From Enterocloster alcoholdehydrogenati (GTDB taxonomy: Bacteria; Bacillota; Clostridia; Lachnospirales; Lachnospiraceae): 64,000 nt of DNA. The DNA is taken from contig NZ_BLTJ01000012.1 of NCBI RefSeq assembly GCF_013282095.1, positions 1 through 64,000 of the forward strand, written 5' to 3'. The position numbers and the translations under genes were made by a program. How positions within the stretch are numbered: position 1 is the first letter of the stretch; each line of letters begins with the position of its first letter. Under the pieces are notes generated by a model, which saw only the letters and a list, made by a program, of their open reading frames with translations, was not told the DNA's origin and searched no databases. Positions 50,383 to 57,532 of the stretch are shown here, in pieces.

Positions 50383-52431
50383 CTATGAGACATCGCCCTC
50401 GTCCATCATCTGGCGGATCACCTCTTTTAAGCGGTTTTTGGCCTCTTCGACAGAAATTCCCTGAATCTGGGCTCCTGCAATGGTCCTGTGGCCGCCGCCG
50501 CCCAGCTTCTCCATCATCACCTGCACATTAACCTCGTCAATGGAACGGGCGCTGAAATAAATGGTATTGTTATAAGCTGTCAGCACCACCGATGCCTTGA
50601 TGCCCTTGATCTCCAAAAGCTCATTGGCCGCCTGCGCTCCGGTAATTGTGGGGCTGTCCAGTCCTTCTGCCGGGCATACGCTGATGGCAAAGGCCTCCAT
50701 ATAAACTTCCGCCGCCCGGACAGCCTCAGCCTTAGCCTGATAATCCTTCATATTTTCCCTGAACAGCTTGCGTACTCTGGTAATATCTGCCCCGCTTCTC
50801 CTTAAGAACGCCGCCGCCTCAAAGGTGCGCACGCCGGTCTGGTTGGTGAAGTTCTGGGTATCAATCACAATACCCGCGTACATGGCGTCTGCCTCCGCCG
50901 GGCGTACCTTAATGCCGTCAGCAATGTACTGAAGCACCTCTGCAACCATTTCACAGGCAGAGGAAGCATATGGTTCCACATAGGAAAGCACTGCATTGTC
51001 GATAATCTCGTTGCTGGTTCTGTGGTGATCCAGCACAACAATGGTGCGTACCAGACGCAGCAGGGACGGCTCGTCCGTGATGCTTGGGCGGTTCACATCC
51101 ACTACTACCAGCATCGTACCGGAATCCACCAGTTCAGCGGCTTTTGAACCCTTAAGAAACATATCGTCGGGATACTCCGCATTATCCAGAAACCGCTCCA
51201 TCATAGGACGCACAGAGGAGGTAACCTCGTTAAGCACGATATTTGCCTTTTTATTCATGGACGCGGCAATACGGTAAATGCCGATGGCAGCGCCGAAGGC
51301 ATCAATATCTGTCAGACGATGTCCCATAATCAGCAGGCGGTCCTTATTTTCCATCAGTTCCCGCAGGGCATGGGCTTTCACGCGTGCCTTTACGCGGGTG
51401 GTCTTTTCCATCTGCTGAGCCTTGCCGCCGTAATACTGGATCTTATCCAGATCCTTCACTACCGCCTGGTCGCCGCCCCGGCCCAGGGCCATATCAATAG
51501 AGGTTCGGGCATACTCATAGTTCTGAGCGTAGCTTTCCCCGTTCATTCCGATTCCGATGCTTAAGGTGACAGCCATTTCATTTCCAATATTGACCGTCTT
51601 TACATCCTCTAAAATGGGGAAACGGGATTCCTGCATCTGAATCATATACTGCTGGCGGATCACGAAGAAATACTTGTCCTTCTCGATCTTCTTTACAATG
51701 CCGTTCATGGAAGAAATGTATTTGCTGATCTTACGGTCGATGAGGGCCGTAAGCAGTGAGCGGCGCACTTCCTCCACGCTTTCAAGCGCTTCTTCATAGT
51801 TGTCAAGGTAGATCAGACCTGCCACCAGCTTCTGGTCATTGATCTGCTGCTTATATTTTAATGTCTGTGTCTCGTCAATGAGATAAACCGCCGTAATTCG
51901 GCTCTCGCCGGGCTCCAGTCCGTTATCCGCCGCAGCCTGAGCCAGCGGATCCATCACAAGCTCCCGCAGGTCCACCCGGTAATTCCTCTCGGAAAAAGAG
52001 CTGTGGATGCTTACCGTCTCCCCGCCTGTGGACAGCATTTCCTTCGTAATCTCCGGAAACAGCGCCGTCAGGCTTGGCGGAACCGTCTTATCCTCTTCCA
52101 AAATGGACTCAAACTCCCGGTTCATCCACAAAAGGCGGCCGGTTCGGTCCGCTACCGCGTAGGGAACCAGCATTTCCCTTAAGATCCCCTGCCTGCTCTG
52201 ATCATAGCTTTCTGAAAATGCAATCAGACCTGCCAGGATCCCCCTTTTTCTGGAGATGTAAAGCCACAGCGCGATTCCAATGTAGACAAGAGTAAAAGCC
52301 GAAACAATGAGCCCCGCCGTAAACGATACCGCCCCCACAGCAGCCGTCAGCAGGATCATGAAGACTGTCAAATACAGCGGCCATTGCAGATATACGCGAA
52401 AGGTCCACCGCATCTTTCCTTTATCTTTCAT
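50383..52431 (-). CDS. gdpP: Cyclic-di-AMP phosphodiesterase GdpP (DHH-DHHA1)
   Basis: A 682-residue membrane enzyme that degrades c-di-AMP. Two N-terminal helices (~12-60) are followed by a PAS-like domain (YAVADRTGRLLWMNREFESIL), a degenerate GGDEF domain (~175-300, with LDNYEEALESVEE and LSIGIGMNGESY) and the DHH/DHHA1 catalytic part. Its metal-binding residues are seen in IMGHRLTDIDAFGAAIG, LVVVDVNRPS, VVLDHHRTSNEI and the DHHA1 motif GGGGHRTIAGAQ. GGAGG precedes ATG. GdpP tunes c-di-AMP, which controls potassium transport, osmotic balance and cell-wall stress responses. It heads the gdpP-rplI-dnaB cluster. Confidence 0.97.
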   Translation of the reverse strand: MKDKGKMRWTFRVYLQWPLYLTVFMILLTAAVGAVSFTAGLIVSAFTLVYIGIALWLYISRKRGILAGLIAFSESYDQSRQGILREMLVPYAVADRTGRLLWMNREFESILEEDKTVPPSLTALFPEITKEMLSTGGETVSIHSSFSERNYRVDLRELVMDPLAQAAADNGLEPGESRITAVYLIDETQTLKYKQQINDQKLVAGLIYLDNYEEALESVEEVRRSLLTALIDRKISKYISSMNGIVKKIEKDKYFFVIRQQYMIQMQESRFPILEDVKTVNIGNEMAVTLSIGIGMNGESYAQNYEYARTSIDMALGRGGDQAVVKDLDKIQYYGGKAQQMEKTTRVKARVKAHALRELMENKDRLLIMGHRLTDIDAFGAAIGIYRIAASMNKKANIVLNEVTSSVRPMMERFLDNAEYPDDMFLKGSKAAELVDSGTMLVVVDVNRPSITDEPSLLRLVRTIVVLDHHRTSNEIIDNAVLSYVEPYASSACEMVAEVLQYIADGIKVRPAEADAMYAGIVIDTQNFTNQTGVRTFEAAAFLRRSGADITRVRKLFRENMKDYQAKAEAVRAAEVYMEAFAISVCPAEGLDSPTITGAQAANELLEIKGIKASVVLTAYNNTIYFSARSIDEVNVQVMMEKLGGGGHRTIAGAQIQGISVEEAKNRLKEVIRQMMDEGDVS

Positions 52432-52627
52432 ATCTTTCCTCCAATCGTATCCGAAAATGGAATACGCCTATCTTATGGATTATACCATATCAAGGGGGAT
52501 TCGTCCATGAAAAAACGGATTTTGGCAAATGTCCCCTGTGAATTTAAAAAATGGTTTACACAGCCGGGAGAATCTAATATAGTATGGATGGTAATACAAA
52601 ACATTTTAAGAAATCAGGAGTTTCCAT

Positions 52628-53476
52628 ATGAAAAAGTCAGAGTTTATCAGAGAATGTTTTATCATCACCTTCGCCACACTGATCGTTTCTGCAGCCGTAT
52701 TTTTCTTCCTTCTCCCCAGCCAGGTGTCGGTGGGAAGCATATCCGGCCTGGCAATGATCCTGGGAAATGTCATCCCCCTTCATATGTCCGTCATTACCTT
52801 TATACTGAACGGGATTTTGCTGATCGCAGGTTTTCTTCTGATCGGCAAAGACTTCGGCGCAAAGACCGTTTATACCTCCCTGCTGCTCCCTCTGTTTTTA
52901 AGAGTCTTTGAGATTTATTTTCCAGATTTTTCATCCATTAACGGCGATCCTTTCCTGGATATGGTCTGCTATATTTTTACCGTGAGCATCGGGCTTGCAA
53001 TCCTGTTCCGTGAAAACGCTTCCTCCGGCGGGCTGGACATCATAGCAAAGCTGCTGAATAAATATCTGCACATGGATATGGGAAAGGCTATGGCGCTTCC
53101 CGGTATGTGCGTGGCTCTGTCCTCCATCCTGTTCTATGATAAAAAGCTGGTGGTTTTAAGCCTTTTGGGCACCTATTTAAACGGAATCGTGCTGGATCAT
53201 TTTATATTCGGGCTGAACCTGAAAAAACGGGTCTGTATCATTTCGGAAAAGGAGGCCGAAATCCGGGACTTTATTCTTAACCGCCTTCACAGCGGAGCGA
53301 CCCTATATGAGGGCCGGGGAGCGTATAATGACCAGCCCAGAACCGAGATCATTACCATTGTGGACAAAAACGAATACTCCCTCCTGATGTCCTACCTTTT
53401 GAAAACAGATCCCTCCGCCTTTGTCACTGTCTATACGGTCAGCGAGGTCATCTGCCGCCCAAAACAAAAGAGATAA
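52628..53476 (+). CDS. YitT-family membrane protein (DUF161/DUF2179)
   Basis: A 282-residue protein. About six hydrophobic helices occupy residues 10-200 (IITFATLIVSAAVFFFLLPSQVSVGSISGLAMI; LFRENASSGGLDIIAKLLNKYL, typical of YitT), and the cytoplasmic C-terminal ~80 residues form the DUF2179 domain (KRVCIISEKEAEIRDFILNRLHSGATLYEGRGAY). The function of the family is not settled. ATG 52628 follows CAGGAG at normal spacing. It is divergent from gdpP and followed by two tRNA genes. Confidence 0.94.
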   Translation: MKKSEFIRECFIITFATLIVSAAVFFFLLPSQVSVGSISGLAMILGNVIPLHMSVITFILNGILLIAGFLLIGKDFGAKTVYTSLLLPLFLRVFEIYFPDFSSINGDPFLDMVCYIFTVSIGLAILFRENASSGGLDIIAKLLNKYLHMDMGKAMALPGMCVALSSILFYDKKLVVLSLLGTYLNGIVLDHFIFGLNLKKRVCIISEKEAEIRDFILNRLHSGATLYEGRGAYNDQPRTEIITIVDKNEYSLLMSYLLKTDPSAFVTVYTVSEVICRPKQKR

Positions 53477-53494
53477 TTTTTTTCGCTCTCCCTA

Positions 53495-53523
53495 TTGATT
53501 TTTCCATGTACTTATGGTATTAT
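53495..53523 (+). promoter_or_regulatory. Promoter of tRNA-Tyr/tRNA-Leu genes
   Basis: TTGATT (53495-53500), 17 bp, TATTAT (53518-53523), with a second possible -10, TATAAT, at 53521-53526. It lies 25 bp before the first tRNA. Confidence 0.55.
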
Positions 53524-53548
53524 AATCACTGCTTATCAAACAAAGCAT

Positions 53549-53630
53549 GGGCGAATTCCCGAGTGGCCAAAGGGGACAGACTGTAAATCTGCTGGCACTG
53601 CCTTCGGTGGTTCGAATCCACCTTCGCCCA
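53549..53630 (+). tRNA. tRNA-Tyr (GTA)
   Basis: An 82-nt class II tRNA. The acceptor stem pairs GGGCGAA (53549-53555) with TTCGCCC (53623-53629), with discriminator A at 53630. The anticodon loop CTGTAAA carries GTA at 53583-53585. A long variable arm (CTGGCACTGCCTTCGG region) and the T loop GGTTCGAATCC are present. CCA is not encoded. Confidence 0.97.
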
Positions 53631-53721
53631 TTTGCATACCAAAATAAGCTTAAGAATATCAGCGCCGAGCGTGTAAAGACCCTTGTTTTCAGCACAGGTA
53701 TGCACTAAATTTTCAGAGAAA

Positions 53722-53807
53722 GCCGCAGTGGCGGAACTGGCAGACGCCCGGGACTTAAAATCCCGTGGGTAGTGATACCCGTACCGGTTCGATTCCGGTC
53801 TGCGGCA
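53722..53807 (+). tRNA. tRNA-Leu (TAA)
   Basis: An 86-nt class II tRNA. The acceptor stem pairs GCCGCAG (53722-53728) with CTGCGGC (53800-53806), with discriminator A at 53807. The anticodon stem CGGGA/TCCCG holds loop CTTAAAA with anticodon TAA at 53756-53758. A long variable arm and T loop GGTTCGATTCC are present. CCA is not encoded. Confidence 0.97.
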
Positions 53808-53814
53808 CTGAAAA

Positions 53815-53847
53815 ACTCCTGTCTCGTTGAGAGACAGGAGTTTTTTT
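53815..53847 (+). terminator. Rho-independent terminator after tRNA genes
   Basis: ACTCCTGTCTC (53815-53825), a 5-nt loop, GAGACAGGAGT (53831-53841) and then a run of seven T. An 11-bp stem extended by A/T pairs. Confidence 0.93.
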
Positions 53848-53885
53848 ATGCTCCGGCTTTCTCCTGGTCGACGGCCTGATTTTCC

Positions 53886-53938
53886 GTAACGGTTCAGCCT
53901 TGCGGCAATTTGTACGGAAGTATGTGCTGCAAGCTGGC
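53886..53938. repeat. Copy of the GTAACNNTTCA intergenic element, one end only
   Basis: It starts GTAACGGTTCA (53886-53896) and matches 43 of 53 positions of the element at 10812-10864, including TGCGGCAA and GGAA-TATGTGC. No inverted end is seen before 53990, so this copy may be truncated. A weak hairpin GCGGCA/TGCTGC lies inside. A further lone end motif, GTAACTATTCA, is at 56143-56153. Confidence 0.5.
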
Positions 53939-53976
53939 TGACATACGCATATTTCTGTGCAAATTGATATATGCCG

Positions 53977-55401
53977 TCATTCCTCCCGCCTGAATGTTTT
54001 CGGAAGCCGTATACAGTAATACGCGCCCTTTGAGGGAGGGTTCCGATTTCCCGCTTCCACTGTTCCGCCCAAATAGCAAATTCCCGCCCACACCACCGAA
54101 AGTCCGATCCCCGTTTTTCCTCCCTTTCCTTTATAAAAACGCTCAAATATATGAGGCAGATCCTCTTTGTCAAATCCTGGGCCATCGTCCTCTACGAGAA
54201 TCAACACCCCATCGCTCGTGTCTTTCAGACGAATCGCAATCGTTGTTTCTGCGTAGCGGAATGAGTTGGAAATTATATTCTGAAGAATCCGCTCCAGAAG
54301 TTTTGGATCTGTCTCTATCGGCAACTCCTGTTCCTCACACGCAAGGCAAAGCTCGCACGATATCCTGATCCCCCGCAGCGCCTCCAGACACTCATCCACA
54401 AATTCAACCAGATCCACCTCTGTAATATGCAGCTCCAGTTCCTGATTGTCCATTTTTGTCAGTGACAGAATACTCTCCACCAGCTCTGTCATACGAATAC
54501 TTTCTGTCAGAATAATTCCTGCCGCCTTTTGCCCGTCCTCTATGATGCCGCAGGAAATCCCCTGGGCGTAGCCGGTAATGGAAGCCAGAGGCGTTTTCAG
54601 GTCATGGGAAACATTTTGAAAAAAACGCTTTTTTTCTTCTTCTTTTTCTCTTATTTTGCTCTCCATCTGATTATAAGACCGTTTCAGGGTTTCCAGCTCC
54701 GAAAGCGAATAGATCTCGTTGATCTGTGCGCTGCGCCCCTCTCCCGCCATTTGAATCTGACTGCAGAGCTTTTGCAGCGGCCTGGAAATGCTCTTTGAAA
54801 TCAGCCAGGCCAGTACGGATGCAGCAGCTGCCGCAGCGGTCAGGACCCCCCACATAAGCTGTCGGACCGCGTCCCAGAAAATATCCATGTCCGGCGCAGG
54901 CACTGCTGCAATAAAATACTTTGCTCGGACAGAATGGACCGTATCCAGCGTGAAACATTGCAAATTCCATGACTTATTTTCTATCTGCACTCTTTCAGGC
55001 CTCACATTCCCGCCCTGCTTTAATATTTCCTGGCAGCGCTGTGTCAATGCATCGGGAAGCTCTCCCTCCTCATATGTTTCCGGGTAAACCAGGCGATACT
55101 TTGAGTTAAAAACCAGAAGTTTCCCATCAAAAGCCTCCTCTTTAATGGTTTCCTTTACCTTTTGAAGGATCCTTTTGGAACCTTCCCGTTCTTCCTTTGC
55201 AGACTGCCGACCCGTTTCTTTCCAGCACATATCTTTCACGATCTTTTCCACCATGGAAATCATAGCTTCTCCATCCCGCCGGGCAGCGTATTCCACATAT
55301 CTTGCAGATGATGCCGAAAAAATCAGCCCGGCTCCCAACGTCAAAAACAGGATGACCGCCAGAACCAGCAGAAAAATCCGCGTATGAATATGCTTTCCCA
55401 T
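53977..55401 (-). CDS. Sensor histidine kinase (HAMP-HisKA-HATPase)
   Basis: A 474-residue kinase. Helices lie at ~8-30 and ~182-202 and bracket an extracytoplasmic sensor domain of ~150 residues (dCache/PAS-like in size, with VFNSKYRLVYPETY). HAMP follows (ISKSISRPLQKLCSQIQMAGEG), then phospho-His266 in FFQNVSHDLKTPLASITGY, the N box IISNSFRYAE, and G boxes VEDDGPGFDKEDLPHIFERFYKG and GKTGIGLSVVWA. ATG 55401 has AAAGGAG before it; a longer frame from 55458 would overlap the response regulator gene. It lies 11 bp after that gene. The pair is divergent from a surface protein gene it may control. Confidence 0.94.
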   Translation of the reverse strand: MGKHIHTRIFLLVLAVILFLTLGAGLIFSASSARYVEYAARRDGEAMISMVEKIVKDMCWKETGRQSAKEEREGSKRILQKVKETIKEEAFDGKLLVFNSKYRLVYPETYEEGELPDALTQRCQEILKQGGNVRPERVQIENKSWNLQCFTLDTVHSVRAKYFIAAVPAPDMDIFWDAVRQLMWGVLTAAAAAASVLAWLISKSISRPLQKLCSQIQMAGEGRSAQINEIYSLSELETLKRSYNQMESKIREKEEEKKRFFQNVSHDLKTPLASITGYAQGISCGIIEDGQKAAGIILTESIRMTELVESILSLTKMDNQELELHITEVDLVEFVDECLEALRGIRISCELCLACEEQELPIETDPKLLERILQNIISNSFRYAETTIAIRLKDTSDGVLILVEDDGPGFDKEDLPHIFERFYKGKGGKTGIGLSVVWAGICYLGGTVEAGNRNPPSKGAYYCIRLPKTFRREE

Positions 55402-55412
55402 CAATGCTCCTT

Positions 55413-56120
55413 TCAGATTTTCTGCTGCCGCTCTGTCAGCCGGTATCCGTATCCCCAAACCGTTTCTACCCTTGCGGTGGACTGAGCGTTTTTCAGCTTT
55501 TTTCTAAGGCGTTTCATCAGATCGTCCGGCATCCTCTGCTCCTCCTTTGCACAGCAGCATTGCCATACATATTTCAGAATTTCTTCTTTTGAAACTGCCA
55601 TTTCCTTCCGTTCCATCAAATACTGTAGAAAATCAAATTCTGTCCGCGTTGCCGGAAACGCCTCATCCCCTACCATAACGCGCCTTTCACCCGGATACAG
55701 CGAGAGATTTCCACACTGAAACCCTTCTCTGGAAACCGTGCCCTCTCTGGATGACAGCTCCACTCTGCGAAACAGGGCCTTTACTCTTGCCAGAAACTCC
55801 AATGGCAGAAACGGCTTGGTTATATAGTCATCTCCTCCCAGAGTAAATCCCGTTACCCGATCCAAAGGACTGTCCTTTGCCGATACGATAATGATGGGAA
55901 TCCCGCTCTCCTTCCGAAAAAAAGTGCACAGACTAAGCCCGTCCTCTCCAGGCATCATAATGTCCAGAATGATCATATCCGGCTTTTTCTTTGCAGCAGC
56001 CTGCCGGATCCCTCTCCCATTCTCAAATGTCCGAACCAAATATCCCTCGCTTTCTAAAAAAGTCTGCATCATAAGACGGATATTTTCCTCATCATCCGCT
56101 ATATAGATCAGTTTCTGCAT
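55413..56120 (-). CDS. OmpR-family response regulator
   Basis: A 235-residue regulator. The receiver has Asp9-Asp10, phospho-acceptor Asp53 (MIILDIMMPGEDG) and Lys in YITKPFLPLEFLARV. The C-terminal winged helix includes FPATRTEFDFLQYLMERKEMAVSKEEILKYVW and ends TVWGYGYRLTERQ. In the loop region, CCCAKEEQRMPDDLMKRLRKKL contains three adjacent Cys, which is uncommon. ATG 56120 follows AAGGAGAACG; a longer start at 56141 is not needed. It is first of a two-gene operon with its kinase. Confidence 0.94.
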   Translation of the reverse strand: MQKLIYIADDEENIRLMMQTFLESEGYLVRTFENGRGIRQAAAKKKPDMIILDIMMPGEDGLSLCTFFRKESGIPIIIVSAKDSPLDRVTGFTLGGDDYITKPFLPLEFLARVKALFRRVELSSREGTVSREGFQCGNLSLYPGERRVMVGDEAFPATRTEFDFLQYLMERKEMAVSKEEILKYVWQCCCAKEEQRMPDDLMKRLRKKLKNAQSTARVETVWGYGYRLTERQQKI

Positions 56121-56227
56121 ACCGTTCTCCTTAATTTCCACAGTAACTATTCACATTCTCTTTACTAAGCATATCATGCTGTCATAAAATCGTAAACCTC
56201 TGCCACATTTCTGCCACATAAAACTTC

Positions 56228-56257
56228 TTGAAACAACCGGGCCGTATTCTGTACAAT
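56228..56257 (+). promoter_or_regulatory. Promoter of GH5-like surface protein gene
   Basis: TTGAAA (56228-56233), 18 bp, TACAAT (56252-56257), about 15 bp before the GGGAGG ribosome site. Confidence 0.5.
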
Positions 56258-56287
56258 AAAAACATCTTAAACAGGGAGGTTACTCAC

Positions 56288-57460
56288 ATGAAAAAACGAA
56301 CATTTGCCGTATGTCTCGCCGCAATACAGCTTGCCCTTTCTTTCTCCTCCTATGCCGGCCAATGGCAGCAGGATCAGAACGGATGGAAATACAAAACTGA
56401 CAGTGGAGATCATATGAAAAATACCTGGTATCAGGACAGTGATTCGCGGTGGTATTATTTTGGCCCAGACGGGTATATGAAATCTAGTACTATGACGCCC
56501 GACGGATATGTGGTGGGCTCTGACGGCGCATGGATCGAACCGCTGGGAAAAAGCGGAGATCAGGCTGTTTCCCCATGGTTTTATCAGTCTATGCTGGGAA
56601 AAGGCCTGGATGTCACATGGTCTGAATTTCCAAAACAGACCGCGTCCTACAGTGAGCAGATGGTAAAGGATTTTAAGGCGGCCGGCGTCAGCCATGTCAG
56701 GATCCGCGTTAAAGATGATATTTCTGCTGAACTTCTCGCCTCTTTGGATCAGCAGATCAATGACTGCCTGAACAACGGAATCATCCCTATTCTGGCATAT
56801 CAGGCCCATGCGTTCAAAGAAAATCCCTGCCAGGAAACCATGGATCACGTCACCGCATGGTGGACAGCTATGGCAGAGCATTATCAAGACAGCTCCCACC
56901 TGCTGGCCTTTGATCTGATGATCGAAGCTTCCGATGCGGTCAACCAGCTTCCAGAGGCTTTAAATCAGCTTTATGAGCAGACCGTTTCCGCTATCCGGCA
57001 GACCAATCCCTCCCGAATCGTCATCATCTCCCCAAGGCTTCGTTCCGACCCATACTATCTTCACGAATTAAAAATCCCTTCTGCCCACAATGGCTATTTA
57101 ATGGCTGAATGGCATTTCTACGCCTCCGGGCCGGATAAAGTGAATGAAAAGAAAAAGTGGACTACCGGAACCGATGAGGAAAAGAAGCTGATTACGGATA
57201 AAATCAATGCCGCTCTCAGCTGGCAGGCGCAGACGGGAGTCCCTACATGGGTCGGTGCCTGGATGCCAGGAAATTATAATAAGGGAAATTCCTATTCCGC
57301 AGAAGAGCAGACTGCCTTTGCCTCATACATGACATCTGCGCTGACTGCCGCCCACATTCCCTTTGCGGTAAACGCCGATACCAAGTATTATGATGCGAAA
57401 CAGCAGGAGTGGATCAGCGATATGCAGCCGGTTGCTGCGGCTATTTTTTCCGGGCGGTAG
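56288..57460 (+). CDS. Secreted GH5-like protein with cell-wall-binding repeats, nucleophile position substituted
   Basis: A 390-residue secreted protein. A signal peptide (MKKRTFAVCLAAIQLALSFSSYA) is followed by choline-binding-type wall repeats at ~25-85 (GWKYKTDSGDHMKNTWYQDSDSRWYYFGPDG) that resemble CW_binding_1. Residues ~95-390 look like a GH5 (beta/alpha)8 barrel: KGLDVTW, VRIRVKDD, IPILAYQAHAF, WWTAMAEHY. The usual LxxNEP acid/base motif reads FDLMIEAS with Glu213 kept and Asn missing, WHFY at 275-278 fits the His/Tyr strand, and the expected nucleophile motif G-E-(F/W) reads WVGAW with Ala324. It may bind polysaccharide without cutting it. It is divergent from the two-component pair. 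Confidence 0.85.
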   Translation: MKKRTFAVCLAAIQLALSFSSYAGQWQQDQNGWKYKTDSGDHMKNTWYQDSDSRWYYFGPDGYMKSSTMTPDGYVVGSDGAWIEPLGKSGDQAVSPWFYQSMLGKGLDVTWSEFPKQTASYSEQMVKDFKAAGVSHVRIRVKDDISAELLASLDQQINDCLNNGIIPILAYQAHAFKENPCQETMDHVTAWWTAMAEHYQDSSHLLAFDLMIEASDAVNQLPEALNQLYEQTVSAIRQTNPSRIVIISPRLRSDPYYLHELKIPSAHNGYLMAEWHFYASGPDKVNEKKKWTTGTDEEKKLITDKINAALSWQAQTGVPTWVGAWMPGNYNKGNSYSAEEQTAFASYMTSALTAAHIPFAVNADTKYYDAKQQEWISDMQPVAAAIFSGR

Positions 57461-57487
57461 GGCGGGCCGATATTACAGCTAAAAAGA

Positions 57488-57531
57488 GGATCGAAAGTAC
57501 ATCTGTTTCAATGTTCTTTCGATCCCTGTTT
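57488..57531. terminator. Bidirectional terminator between convergent genes
   Basis: GGATCGAAAG (57488-57497) and CTTTCGATCC (57516-57525) form a 10-bp stem. TGTTTTTT follows on the plus strand and TCTTTTT on the minus strand. Confidence 0.85.
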
Positions 57532-57532
57532 T

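Noticed and set aside
52384-52911. 175-codon plus-strand frame before and across the YitT gene start
   Set aside because: It is out of frame with the well supported YitT protein and opposite the start of gdpP; sequence is low in protein character.
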